A stretch of DNA of 45,777 bases from Planctomycetaceae bacterium (GTDB taxonomy: Bacteria > Planctomycetota > Phycisphaerae > Phycisphaerales > SM1A02). The notes under the pieces are model-generated. The model did no database searches. It was not told the DNA's origin and saw only the letters and a list, made by a program, of their open reading frames with translations. Position numbers and translations under genes: made by a program. Location of the stretch: the NCBI GenBank assembly GCA_002685335.1, contig NYWY01000045.1, positions 1-45,777 of the forward strand. The letters are read 5' to 3'. This document shows, in pieces, positions 8,277-16,796 of the stretch; positions within the stretch are counted from its first letter, which is position 1; each line of letters starts with the position of its first letter.

Positions 8277-9524
8277 TCACCGTTTTTCCTCGGCAGGACC
8301 GTTCGAATCGGCTCTTTCGACGGTTCCGTCGACCGCGATCATCCGCGGGTCGAACCACTCCACCACCCGCGTTGCTTCCCGCAGCAGGGCGGCGAAGAGT
8401 CCGTAATGACCGGTGGGGAGCCACCAGTACGCCGCTTTCGGATGTCGCTGCCGCAACTGTCGTCGGGATTCCGCGGGAATGGCGGCATCGAATCCGGCTT
8501 CCAGAATCAGGATGGGACGGTCCGCGAACCATTCATCCAGATCCTCGCCGTCCAACCGGCTCTCCCGGTGGTAGCTCTCCACGAACCGTGGAAGATCCTG
8601 ATGGCTGATCCGGGGGCCCGTGCGTTGGATGCGGAGGTCTTCATCCCCGAGCGAGGTTCGGGCGATGATCAACGCGGGGTCCACGCCGGTGGCGATGAGT
8701 GCGGCGGCCGCGGTGGGTCGGATCGGATCGAGGGCGGCCGCGATCGCCGGGGCCGCGAGTCCGCCACTGCTCATGCCCACGAGAACCATCGGCCCGGTTG
8801 GGATGAGTCCGTCGGCATCGAATTGACGCAGGATGGCGGCGAGACCGACCGCCCAGCTTCCGATCGCCACGTCGAATTCGACCCCGAGCATCCGCCCGGC
8901 TCGATCCGGATCGACGCCCGGCGCGACTCGGGTCCGCCCTCGAGTCACCGCATCGGGGGAATTGATCGGAGGACTGGAGACCAGGACGCTCCAGCCATCG
9001 CGAAGGAACGCTTCGGTCATCCAGCGTTCCCCGGGATTGAAGCGTGCAAGGCTGCCGAGAATGACGGCCAGTCGGTCGTTTCCGGTTTCGGCGGGTTGAA
9101 AGAGCAGTCCGTCGACCGCACGGCGCCGAGGGACCGGTTGCCCGGCTCGAGGATCGCTGGGCGCAACCTCGATGATCGCGATTCGGCCGGTGACCGAACC
9201 GATGAGATCGGCATCGATCACCGAGACCACGTCGGAGACCGGAAACGGAGTCGCTTCCCAGATCTCGACCGGACCTCGATCGGGATGCCGGGTCATCGAG
9301 ATCGCGTGTCCCTCCGGGTTCAGCACCGCGAACCCGACGGGTTGACCTTGACCAAGCACTTCGCTCGCTTCCGGCGACGGGGGGTCGGCCCAGGTCGGGA
9401 GTTCCAGTACCGGCGGTCCCCGCCGCACCGCGAGCATGGAATTCGTCCCCGGCGTCTTGACGGTGCAGCCGATGATTCCCGACGCGAGCGGGAGCAGGAG
9501 GATGGCGGCCCGGATCAACGCCAT
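8277..9524 (-). CDS. Alpha/beta-hydrolase-like lipoprotein
   Basis: A 415-residue putative lipoprotein. The N-terminus has a hydrophobic segment and lipobox-like GIIGC (Cys20). The C-terminal half has alpha/beta-hydrolase character: DGWSVLVSSPP, then the nucleophile elbow VLVGMSSGGLAAPA (Ser252 within G-x-S-x-G), PILILEAGFDAAIPAESRRQLRQ with a likely acid Asp, and WLPTGHYGLFAALL with the likely catalytic His. Family and substrate are not assigned; esterase or peptidase activity is possible. Its start overlaps the end of panC by 10 bases, so the two are co-transcribed and probably translationally coupled, although no functional link to pantothenate synthesis is evident. The last 20 residues are charged and dispensable-looking. 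Confidence 0.75.
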   Translation of the reverse strand: MALIRAAILLLPLASGIIGCTVKTPGTNSMLAVRRGPPVLELPTWADPPSPEASEVLGQGQPVGFAVLNPEGHAISMTRHPDRGPVEIWEATPFPVSDVVSVIDADLIGSVTGRIAIIEVAPSDPRAGQPVPRRRAVDGLLFQPAETGNDRLAVILGSLARFNPGERWMTEAFLRDGWSVLVSSPPINSPDAVTRGRTRVAPGVDPDRAGRMLGVEFDVAIGSWAVGLAAILRQFDADGLIPTGPMVLVGMSSGGLAAPAIAAALDPIRPTAAAALIATGVDPALIIARTSLGDEDLRIQRTGPRISHQDLPRFVESYHRESRLDGEDLDEWFADRPILILEAGFDAAIPAESRRQLRQRHPKAAYWWLPTGHYGLFAALLREATRVVEWFDPRMIAVDGTVERADSNGPAEEKR

Positions 9525-10375
9525 ACGGTCATCGCGCGATTGTCGATCAGTCGGACCGACCCTCCGTCCCAGTGCAGGACGGCGGCCACGAGGGCTCGCG
9601 TGGGTTCGGTGAAATCACGAACCGGAAGAAGGGTCACGGGGTTTCGGACCACCGCGTAGCCGATCTCCAGATCGTGGGCTTCGAGGGTCTCCCGCATCAT
9701 CGACTCGGCGGTCGTCGGATGCTGGGCCGCATGCGCGACCTGCAGTCCCCGGGTGATGCCCAGAGCCCGGTCGCGTTCGGATTTCGGGATCCGAGTGTTC
9801 CGGCTGGACATGGCGAGTCCGTCGGGGTCCCGGATGACGGGGCCCGGCAGGATCGCGATGCCGGAGAGTTCGGGGTCGGAGGCGACCATGGCGTCGATGA
9901 CCTGCAGCTGCTGCCAGTCCTTCTCGCCGAACATGGCCCTCGCCGGCCGAGCGTGTCGGAGAAGGCGGTCCACGATCAGGCAGACGCCTCCGAAGAAACG
10001 AGGACGATCGGCGTCTTCGAGGCCCGGTTCCACGGCCACGGGTGGCAGGGGAAAGGCGGCCGCGGCGGCGATCGCGGCGGCCGGTCCCTCCGGATACATG
10101 GTGGCCGCCGAGGGGGCGTAGATGGCGTCGCATCCGGCCTCGCCCGCGAGTGCGGCATCGCGATCCAGTCCCCGCGGATAGGCATCGAAGTCCTCGCCGG
10201 GCGCAAACTGCGTCGGATTCACGAAAATGCTGGTCAGCACCGGTCCCTCATGTCCGGCCGCGGCTCGAATGAGCGAAAGGTGGCCCTCATGGAGGGCTCC
10301 CATGGTCGGAAGGAAGGTCCCGCCCACGAAGTCTCGGAGGCCTTCGGGATGATGAATGATCTCTGGATCCGGCAT
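9515..10375 (-). CDS. panC: Pantothenate synthetase (pantoate-beta-alanine ligase)
   Basis: Condenses pantoate with beta-alanine using ATP in the pathway to coenzyme A; cytosolic. The 286-residue product shows every family signature: PTMGALHEGHLSLI (HIGH-like nucleotide-binding motif), SIFVNPTQFAPGEDF, YPRGLDRD, FGEKDWQQLQVI, GPVIRDPDGLAMSSRN (KMSKS-equivalent SSRN region). Starting at ATG 10375 gives the usual length (about 280). An in-frame extension to 10486 lacks family similarity and would run through the -10-like box. panB and panD are not in the window. Confidence 0.93.
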   Translation of the reverse strand: MPDPEIIHHPEGLRDFVGGTFLPTMGALHEGHLSLIRAAAGHEGPVLTSIFVNPTQFAPGEDFDAYPRGLDRDAALAGEAGCDAIYAPSAATMYPEGPAAAIAAAAAFPLPPVAVEPGLEDADRPRFFGGVCLIVDRLLRHARPARAMFGEKDWQQLQVIDAMVASDPELSGIAILPGPVIRDPDGLAMSSRNTRIPKSERDRALGITRGLQVAHAAQHPTTAESMMRETLEAHDLEIGYAVVRNPVTLLPVRDFTEPTRALVAAVLHWDGGSVRLIDNRAMTVWR

Positions 10376-10386
10376 ATTGGCGTCCG

Positions 10387-10392
10387 AGTGTA
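10387..10392 (-). promoter_or_regulatory. -10-like box TACACT before panC
   Basis: On the minus strand TACACT ends 11 bases before the panC ATG, predicting a leader of only about 4 bases. Confidence 0.4.
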
Positions 10393-10457
10393 GGTCTTTG
10401 ACGTCCGAGAGTGGTTTTCTCCGACTTTGGGAGGTGGAGTCTTGCTCGTATCGCCGG

Positions 10458-10463
10458 TAGAAT
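10458..10463 (+). promoter_or_regulatory. -10-like box TAGAAT upstream of the isc operon
   Basis: TAGAAT is followed by AAAAGG and then ATG at 10470. Transcription from here would give iscS a 162-base leader that begins with a short open frame. Confidence 0.45.
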
Positions 10464-10469
10464 AAAAGG

Positions 10470-10562
10470 ATGATGTCAGGATGCATCCTCGCATCCGGCC
10501 CAACGAACCCGATCCCATCGGCTTCGCCGGAAATCCGGCGGGCTCATGGCTTCCTTGCGTGA
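10470..10562 (+). CDS. Candidate 30-residue leader peptide upstream of iscS
   Basis: A short frame (MMSGCILASGPTNPIPSASP then EIRRAHGFLA, stop TGA at 10560) begins exactly 6 bases after the TAGAAT box, the same spacing as other apparently leaderless starts in this window. It ends 69 bases before the iscS GTG. It contains one Cys and a Pro-rich middle. Expression is not shown; it may be only part of the 5' untranslated leader. Confidence 0.25.
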   Translation: MMSGCILASGPTNPIPSASPEIRRAHGFLA

Positions 10563-10631
10563 AGCGAGGCCCGGATTCATCAACGACCACGACTCCCCGG
10601 AGTCTGGGTCGACCCAAGGAGTCAAGCGAGC

Positions 10632-11864
10632 GTGAATCTTCCGATCTACATGGACAACGCCTCCACCACCCGGACAGATCCCAGAGTGGTCGAAGCGATG
10701 CTTCCGTACTTCACCGAGATCTACGGCAATCCGGGCAGTCGCAACCACGCGTTCGGCTGGGCCTCGGAAGCGGGTGTCGACCAGGCCCGTCAACAGGCGG
10801 CGACCCTGATCGGCGCCGGCCCGAAAGAGATCGTCTGGACCAGTGGGGCGACCGAGAGCAACAACCTCGCGATCAAGGGCGCGGCTCAGATGTATGCCAA
10901 GGCACCGGCCGGCTCCTCCGATCGTGGCCACATCATCACCGCGATCATCGAGCACAAGGCCGTCCTCGATCCCTGCAAGCGACTGGAGCGGGAAGGGTTC
11001 GACGTCACCTGGCTCGAGCCCGGGCCGGACGGCATCATCACCGCCGACATGGTCCGGGAGGCGATGCGGGACGACACCATCCTCGTGAGCATCATGTGGG
11101 CCAACAACGAAGTCGGGACCATCAACGAGGTTCCGGAGATCGGTGCCCTCTGTCGCGAGCACAAGGTTGTCTTCCACACCGACGCCACCCAGTGGGTCGG
11201 CAAGATGCCGACCGACGTCGAAAAGGACAACATCGATCTTCTTTCCTGGTCCGGACACAAGATGTACGGTCCCAAGGGAGTCGGCGCCCTCTATGTTCGT
11301 CGGAGACGTCCGCGAGTCCGCCTGCAGGCGATGATGGACGGCGGGGGCCACGAACGCGGAATGCGTTCGGGAACCCTCAACGTCTCGGGCATCGTCGGCT
11401 TCGGCGCCGCCTGTGAGATCTGCGGGGCCGAGATGGAAGCGGAGCGGGATCGCCTGCTGATCCTTCGGCGCAAGTTTGAAACCGAACTTTCCTCCCGCCT
11501 CGACGTGGTCGAGGTGAATGGTCACGCCGACCGGCGTCTCCCTCACCTGACGAACATCTCGTTCGGCTTCGTCGAGGGCGAGTCGTTGATGATGGCCATC
11601 AAGGACATCGCGTGTTCCAGCGGATCCGCGTGCACCAGCGCCAGTCTCGAACCCAGCTACGTGCTGAAGGGCCTCGGGCTCGGCGACGAACTCGCCCATT
11701 CCTCCCTCCGCCTCTCGCTCGGTCGTTTCTCGACCGAGGAGGAGGTCGATTTCGCGATCAATGAGATCGCGGAGGCGGTCGAGCATCTTCGGAAGCTCAG
11801 CCCGCTCTACGATCTCCACAAGGAAGGCATCGACATCACCACCATCGTGTGGCAGTCCCACTGA
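10632..11864 (+). CDS. iscS: Cysteine desulfurase
   Basis: PLP enzyme that takes sulfur from L-cysteine and passes it as persulfide to the IscU scaffold. The 410-residue product has the class V aminotransferase pattern: YMDNASTTRTDPRV at the N-terminus, GNPGSRNHAFGW, WTSGATESNNLAIKG, HTDATQWVGKMP, the PLP lysine in SWSGHKMYGPKGVGALY (Lys210), RSGTLNV, and the long mobile loop SSGSACTSASLEPSYVL with catalytic Cys334, which is the IscS rather than SufS type. The start is GTG with AAGGAG 10 bases before it; an internal ATG at 10650 would remove conserved residues. iscU follows after 34 bases. No iscR-like regulator precedes it. Confidence 0.95.
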   Translation: MNLPIYMDNASTTRTDPRVVEAMLPYFTEIYGNPGSRNHAFGWASEAGVDQARQQAATLIGAGPKEIVWTSGATESNNLAIKGAAQMYAKAPAGSSDRGHIITAIIEHKAVLDPCKRLEREGFDVTWLEPGPDGIITADMVREAMRDDTILVSIMWANNEVGTINEVPEIGALCREHKVVFHTDATQWVGKMPTDVEKDNIDLLSWSGHKMYGPKGVGALYVRRRRPRVRLQAMMDGGGHERGMRSGTLNVSGIVGFGAACEICGAEMEAERDRLLILRRKFETELSSRLDVVEVNGHADRRLPHLTNISFGFVEGESLMMAIKDIACSSGSACTSASLEPSYVLKGLGLGDELAHSSLRLSLGRFSTEEEVDFAINEIAEAVEHLRKLSPLYDLHKEGIDITTIVWQSH

Positions 11865-11898
11865 CGGGACCGCCCGCCACTCGTAAGGAAGCAGACCC

Positions 11899-12330
11899 AT
11901 GGCGTACAGCAACAAGGTCGTCGACCATTTTCAGAACCCGCGCAACGTGGGATCCTTCGGAACCTCCGGCGAGGTGAAGGAACGGTCCGACGTCGGAGTC
12001 GGAATCGTCGGCGCTCCCGAGTGTGGCGACGTGATGCAGCTCCAGATCCGCGTCAGCGACGATGGCGTGATCGAAGATGCGAAGTTCAAGTGCTTCGGTT
12101 GCGGCTCCGCGATCGCGAGTTCATCCCTGGCCACCGAGTGGATCAAGGGCCGGAACGTCGACGACGCGCTCAAGATCCGAAACACCGAGATCGTCGAGGA
12201 ACTCGCACTGCCGCCGGTCAAGATCCACTGTTCGGTCCTGGCCGAGGATTCGATCCGAACCGCGATCGCCGATTACAAGAAGAAGAATGGTCTCGAGGTC
12301 GAGTCCGACGAGCATTCCCACACCCACTGA
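11899..12330 (+). CDS. iscU: Iron-sulfur cluster assembly scaffold IscU
   Basis: Scaffold on which 2Fe-2S clusters are built before transfer to apoproteins. The 143-residue product has the three ligand cysteines in standard context: GAPECGDVM (Cys42 with Asp44), CFGCGSAIASSS (Cys68) and LPPVKIHCSVLAED (Cys111). LPPVKIHC is also the HscA-chaperone recognition site, yet no hscA/hscB is in this operon. The C-terminus ends in a His/Glu-rich tail (ESDEHSHTH) that could bind metal. It lies between iscS and an IscA-like gene with short gaps, and AAGGAAG precedes the ATG, so the three genes form one operon. Confidence 0.95.
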   Translation: MAYSNKVVDHFQNPRNVGSFGTSGEVKERSDVGVGIVGAPECGDVMQLQIRVSDDGVIEDAKFKCFGCGSAIASSSLATEWIKGRNVDDALKIRNTEIVEELALPPVKIHCSVLAEDSIRTAIADYKKKNGLEVESDEHSHTH

Positions 12331-12355
12331 CTCGCACTGAAGAGGAGTCCACACG

Positions 12356-12793
12356 ATGTCCGTGAACGTCACCGAGACCGCCGCCCGTGAGATCGACGCC
12401 ATCATCCGCCAGCAGGACCTCGACCCCGCCAAGATCCGACTCCGGGTCGGCGTCAAGGGTGGAGGCTGCAGCGGCTTCAGTTACCTTCTGGACCTGACCG
12501 AGGTCGCCAAGGACTCCGACGAGTTGTGGGAATTCACCTACAACCGCCGGCCCGCCCCGGCGGAGACGGAGACCACGAGCATCGGAGTCGGAGGGGCCGC
12601 GGTCGCCACCGGCGACGACGGCGCCGCCGAAGGTGAATCCTTCACCGTCAGCGTGGTCTGCGATCCGAAGTCCTACCTCTACCTCAATGGAACCACGATC
12701 GACTTCAAGGACGAGATCATGGGCCGAGGATTCGTGTTCACGAATCCCAACGCGACCAACACCTGTGGTTGCGGATCCAGCTTTTCGGCCTGA
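12356..12793 (+). CDS. iscA: IscA/HesB-family iron-sulfur carrier with central insertion
   Basis: A-type carrier that delivers or stores iron and Fe-S clusters. Of 145 residues, the N-terminal part (VNVTETAAREIDAII, LRVGVKGGGCSGFSYLLDL with Cys38) and the C-terminal part (VSVVCDPKSYLYLNGTTIDF ... NTCGCGSSF with Cys137 and Cys139) carry the three conserved cysteines. The usual family length is about 107-115. The excess is an insertion at about 61-97, rich in Ala, Gly, Thr, Glu and Asp (AETETTSIGVGGAAVATGDD), placed where the canonical protein has a short loop. SD GAAGAGGAG precedes the ATG. It is the last gene of the isc operon, followed by a terminator. IscA versus ErpA/SufA cannot be told apart from sequence alone. 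Confidence 0.88.
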   Translation: MSVNVTETAAREIDAIIRQQDLDPAKIRLRVGVKGGGCSGFSYLLDLTEVAKDSDELWEFTYNRRPAPAETETTSIGVGGAAVATGDDGAAEGESFTVSVVCDPKSYLYLNGTTIDFKDEIMGRGFVFTNPNATNTCGCGSSFSA

Positions 12794-12824
12794 CACCACG
12801 GTTCCATCCGAAGAATCCGCAAGA

Positions 12825-12852
12825 CCGCCCTCCATCCGGAGGGCGGTTTTTT
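12825..12852 (+). terminator. Rho-independent terminator of the isc operon
   Basis: Perfect 9-bp stem (CCGCCCTCC / GGAGGGCGG) with loop ATCC followed by six T, 32 bases after the iscA-like stop. Confidence 0.9.
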
Positions 12853-12989
12853 CGGGTGTTGGGAGTCGTGGGCGGCGATTCGGTCGGACTGGATGGAATT
12901 ACTGAGAGAAGTGGGGGATGACTCCGGAGACTGGACGGGTACCGGTTCGCGGATCCGATGCTCGTCATTCTCCCTCCCGGAATCAAGAT

Positions 12990-15872
12990 ATGAAGCCGAC
13001 CACCATCATGGCGACCGTTTTGACGGCCGCCTCCGCCCTGGCCTCGGACACGGTTCATGCCCAGGGGCAGTGGGCGTTCGGAGACTCCTCGGTGAGCGAC
13101 CGGGGGGAGCGAATCGCCGTCACCCTCGACGACGATCTCCTGGTCTGCGGCTCGTCCGTGCTGAGTCGGATCGACGGGGCGACCACGACGATCGAATGGC
13201 GGCGAAGCGTCCGTGACTTCTATCCCATGGACGTGATCGAGGCCGCGGATGGAAGGGTGGTGGCCGCGGGGCTTCACGTGGACGACGTCGGTGGCTTCCA
13301 CGCGGCGATCGTCTTCTTCGACGGAGCGGGGAATTACCTCGACCAACGTCTCTACCCCGGAGCCAACGCCTACGAAACCTATGAATTGATTCAGACTCTC
13401 GACGGAGGCTTCCTGCTGGCGTGTGAAGTGGGATCGCCGAGCGGGAGCATCGTGCCGATGCTGATTCGCACCGACGGAGTCGGCGACGAGATCTGGATGA
13501 ATCGATACGACATGCCGGATCACCCCTTCGGGATGGGAGAGTTCTGCGCGGTGGAGGAGACTCGAGTGGATGATCGCTCGATGTTCCATCTCACCGGTCG
13601 ATTCCAGAACGACTCGTTCTCGAAATCCGAGACCCTGATGGCGGTGATCGATGAATTCGGCACGCCGATCCTCGCGGCGGAGCTCGGGTTCGATGCGTTC
13701 AGTGATTTCGGCCGCGGACTGCGAGTGGTGGACGACGGATACGTCGTGACCGGGTTTTCAAAGCAGCTCAACGAAGGTGGCGGCACCTATCTCATGAGGC
13801 TGGATCTCAACTTCATGGTCCAGTGGTACCGAGGCATCGGAGCGTTCGCGGGAAACAAGGGCATGGACATCACCTCGGCCGGCCAGGTGCGACTTCCCGG
13901 TTTCTCGAGTTTTCCCGATCCGGTCCGGAAGGCGGCGATCGTGGAGATCGATCTGGCGGCACCCAACTCGGCTCAGGGTTGGCGCTACGGCGGCGCCTCC
14001 TCCGAGAAGGGGCTCGACTTCGTTCCTGACGGCGCGGGTTACGCGCTCGTGGGTGAAACCTGGTCCTTCGGGACGGCCCTCGCCGACCAGTACCTGGTCC
14101 GTACGGATGCAACCCTCCGGAGCGATTGTGAAGAGGAGCCCTACGCTCCACAGGTGATTCCCGATCAGATCGTTCGGCGTGAATTGAAATTGATGGCGGT
14201 CGCCCTTGAGCCAACGGAGCAGCCTGAATTGAACCCACTGGAAGTCCGTTGGTTCGAGCAGGTCATCTGTGAGGATCCCGAGCCGATCGGTCCCTGCACC
14301 GATCCCCCGATCGAGATGACCGCCTGGTGGACCCTGGATGAACTCGCGGGCACGCTCGCGGCGGATTCGATCTCGGGCCTCGATGGGCTTCACGTCGGCG
14401 GACCGGTGATCGTTTCGGGCATGGTCGAGAACGCCCTGGAGTTCGACGGACTGGATGATCACGTGCGCATCGCCGGAGATCCGCTGCTTCAGATGGACGG
14501 CGTTGCGGTGGTGACTGGGGATCTGACCATCGACGCGTGGATCCGGATCGACGCGTCCAGTCCCGGTGGACTGCATCCCATCGCCTCCAGCAACAGTTTC
14601 TGTCAGGGCTACGCCTTCTATGTCCGTGACGGACGACTCGAGACCGGCTTCTCGGATGGTCCGCTGCAGGCTCGTTGGACGTCATCCAATCCGGTCACCG
14701 CCGGGCAGTGGGTCCACGTGGCGTTCGCCTGTGATCGAGGCCTGCCGAACGAGACCTGTCGCTTCTACATCGACGGGGTGGAGGAGTTCGGCGTCCTGTC
14801 ATTTCCCTTCACGCCGACCCTCGGAAGCATGGGGGGCGCGGCCTTCTACATCGGGCGGATGGATCCGTTCTGCAGTGCGGGGAACAACCAGGCCGAACAT
14901 TTCGACGGAGTGATCGACGAAGTCGAATACTTCCGCCGCGCTCTCGATGCGTCCGAAATTCAGGCGATCCACGCCGCGGGCGAGGCCGGAAAATGCAAGG
15001 TCACCTGCGACCCGCCGTGGGATCGACCGTTCTGTCTGGACGACGCCTTCATCGATGTGACGATCCCGGTCTGCAACGCATCCCAGATCGATGCCGACGT
15101 GCAGATCTCCTTCAGTGGTCTCACCCCGCCGGACTGCGGTGGCATCGCCGGGCCCACCGGCTTCACCCTGCTCACGCCGAATCCCGTGGTGGTGGCGGCG
15201 GGAGGTTGCGTCAACGTGGTGGTCCGCATCGATCGGCCGGTCGGAATGACGGCCCTGAATCAGGTCGGCTGCTACGAAATGCAGCTGGAGAATCTCGTCG
15301 ACGGTCGGATCTCATCGTGTCGCGGCTCGGTGCAGGACCGGCGGGATCTCTGTCCGATCGTCCCTCCGGATCCGATCGAGATCTCGGTGGGCGTGGTCTC
15401 CGAGGTTGATTTTCCTTTCCTCGATACCGGTTTCGATGGGGAGACCGTGGTCTGGCGGGCCGTGGTCTACGCCCCGGACATGACCTTCTCCGACGCCTTC
15501 TCGCTCGATGGCGGCACCCCCGGTTCCTCGCTGGTGGGTGAAGTCCAGACCTCGGAGGGCGAAGAGGGGTTGATCACCTTCTCACTTCGGGCCACTCGTT
15601 TCATCGCGGGCAACTGCGACGTCGTGATCTTCACCCAGGCGGGGCGCTCCTGGGTGCCGCTGGCTTCGAGAGGCCTTCGGATGGCGCCCGGGGTGTTCTC
15701 CTGTCCCGCGGATCTCAATGGAGATCTCGTGGTCAACGGGGGTGATCTGGGCCTGATTCTTGGTGACTGGGGGGCCTGCTCGGGTTGTTCGACCGACCTC
15801 GACGGTGACGGCGAGGTCGGTGGCGCCGATCTCGGGCTGTTCCTCTCGGAGTGGGGTGACTGCACCGGGTGA
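12990..15872 (+). CDS. Large secreted protein with LamG domain and dockerin-like tail
   Basis: A 960-residue exported protein starting at ATG 12990 with a signal peptide (MATVLTAASALASDTVHAQG). Residues about 25-400 are beta-rich and may form a propeller, with segments such as TGFSKQLNEGGGTYLMRLD and LVGETWSFGTALADQYLVRT. About 440-668 is a LamG/concanavalin-like domain (AWWTLDE, NALEFDGLDDHVRI, LTIDAWIRID, WVHVAFACDR, FYIDGVEEF, FDGVIDEVEYFRRAL), typical of glycan or protein binding. A Cys-containing beta domain follows (about 670-800). The end is a duplicated dockerin-like element: ADLNGDLVVNGGDLGLILGDWG and DLDGDGEVGGADLGLFLSEWG. The role is probably adhesive or degradative at the cell surface, but no catalytic residues are recognised. 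An in-frame ATG at 12918 would precede the signal peptide and is disfavoured. Confidence 0.87.
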   Translation: MKPTTIMATVLTAASALASDTVHAQGQWAFGDSSVSDRGERIAVTLDDDLLVCGSSVLSRIDGATTTIEWRRSVRDFYPMDVIEAADGRVVAAGLHVDDVGGFHAAIVFFDGAGNYLDQRLYPGANAYETYELIQTLDGGFLLACEVGSPSGSIVPMLIRTDGVGDEIWMNRYDMPDHPFGMGEFCAVEETRVDDRSMFHLTGRFQNDSFSKSETLMAVIDEFGTPILAAELGFDAFSDFGRGLRVVDDGYVVTGFSKQLNEGGGTYLMRLDLNFMVQWYRGIGAFAGNKGMDITSAGQVRLPGFSSFPDPVRKAAIVEIDLAAPNSAQGWRYGGASSEKGLDFVPDGAGYALVGETWSFGTALADQYLVRTDATLRSDCEEEPYAPQVIPDQIVRRELKLMAVALEPTEQPELNPLEVRWFEQVICEDPEPIGPCTDPPIEMTAWWTLDELAGTLAADSISGLDGLHVGGPVIVSGMVENALEFDGLDDHVRIAGDPLLQMDGVAVVTGDLTIDAWIRIDASSPGGLHPIASSNSFCQGYAFYVRDGRLETGFSDGPLQARWTSSNPVTAGQWVHVAFACDRGLPNETCRFYIDGVEEFGVLSFPFTPTLGSMGGAAFYIGRMDPFCSAGNNQAEHFDGVIDEVEYFRRALDASEIQAIHAAGEAGKCKVTCDPPWDRPFCLDDAFIDVTIPVCNASQIDADVQISFSGLTPPDCGGIAGPTGFTLLTPNPVVVAAGGCVNVVVRIDRPVGMTALNQVGCYEMQLENLVDGRISSCRGSVQDRRDLCPIVPPDPIEISVGVVSEVDFPFLDTGFDGETVVWRAVVYAPDMTFSDAFSLDGGTPGSSLVGEVQTSEGEEGLITFSLRATRFIAGNCDVVIFTQAGRSWVPLASRGLRMAPGVFSCPADLNGDLVVNGGDLGLILGDWGACSGCSTDLDGDGEVGGADLGLFLSEWGDCTG

Positions 15873-15887
15873 CCTGGTGGTCCTGGA

Positions 15888-15903
15888 CGGGCGAAAACGC
15901 CCG
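15888..15903. terminator. Possible hairpin between convergent genes
   Basis: CGGGCG-AAAA-CGCCCG, a 6-bp perfect stem with a tetraloop, lies between the convergent LamG and sulfotransferase genes. There is no T-run, so intrinsic termination is uncertain. Confidence 0.3.
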
Positions 15904-15937
15904 GCGTTGGTCGTGGGTCGGAAGCTGGTGGAACGAG

Positions 15938-16783
15938 TCAGTGCTCGTACCCGAGAATCTCCAGTTCCCGGCCCGCGATCTGCAGGAAGGCCTGCTGCTG
16001 GGCTTCATCGAGTTCGTTCTTCCACCGTCCGATCCGGCTGTCGGAGATCGCTTCACCCAGCCGGGAGAATTCGGTTCTTCGGGCTCGAGCGTCGTTCCCG
16101 CGCCGCATCGGATCAAGCTGGTTCGGATCCCATTCCAGATCCAATCCGGTCACCAGGGTGCGAAGCGTGGCCTCGGGGTCGCTTGCGAGGTCCTCGTATC
16201 GGATTCGAGAAAGCCGAGGGTCCTCGTCGAAGGCGAGGCCGGCCCGCACGCACCGTCGCCAGTAGTGGCCGAAGGCGGAGACGGATCGTCGCTGGGGTAC
16301 GTTGCGATGACTCTGGGCGCTGCAGAAACCGTCCCGGCCGTCACGGGTGATGTGGACGATGCGGGCCCGGGGAAAGCTTCGCAGAATCACTGGAAGCCGC
16401 ATCACGTGCTGGGGGGTCTTCTCGATGAAGATGCGTCGGCCGGTTTCCGCCGCCAGCCTGGAGATCTGTCGGTCCATGAAGTCGACGCGTCCCGAGGCCT
16501 CCTCGATCGCCGACTTCAGGGCGTCCCCCTCCAGCCCGAAGTGGAGTCGTTCCTTGCGGAAGAGATTCTGCCAGTCGAAGAGCCCGGTCTCGCCTTCGAT
16601 CCCGAAGCACTCGCGGTGTGCCTGAAGCAGCGTCTGCAGGAGGGTCGTACCGCTGCGCGGGGCGCCCACGACGAAGATCACGGGGTGATTCGACGTGAAC
16701 GAATCCATTCGCCAGGTGATGTTCCGCCACCAGATCCGCGGATCCGGGCCGTATCCCTCGAGGGTGGCTTTCAGGACTCCCAT
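15938..16783 (-). CDS. Sulfotransferase-family protein
   Basis: A 281-residue PAPS-dependent sulfotransferase-like protein that would move a sulfuryl group to a sugar, peptide or lipid acceptor. It has the 5'-phosphosulfate loop VIFVVGAPRSGTTLLQTLL (41-47 APRSGTT), a HVMRLPVILRSFPRARIVHITRDGRD block corresponding to the 3'-phosphate-binding region, and RYEDLASDPEATLRTL with SRIGRWKNEL at the C-terminus, as in bacterial Sulfotransfer_1/3 proteins. The start at 16783 is supported by GGAG seven bases upstream; a longer frame to 16825 would overlap the preceding gene. It lies 13 bases after the metallopeptidase on the same strand and is probably co-transcribed. The acceptor is unknown. Confidence 0.85.
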   Translation of the reverse strand: MGVLKATLEGYGPDPRIWWRNITWRMDSFTSNHPVIFVVGAPRSGTTLLQTLLQAHRECFGIEGETGLFDWQNLFRKERLHFGLEGDALKSAIEEASGRVDFMDRQISRLAAETGRRIFIEKTPQHVMRLPVILRSFPRARIVHITRDGRDGFCSAQSHRNVPQRRSVSAFGHYWRRCVRAGLAFDEDPRLSRIRYEDLASDPEATLRTLVTGLDLEWDPNQLDPMRRGNDARARRTEFSRLGEAISDSRIGRWKNELDEAQQQAFLQIAGRELEILGYEH

Positions 16784-16796
16784 GGGTGTTCTCCGA

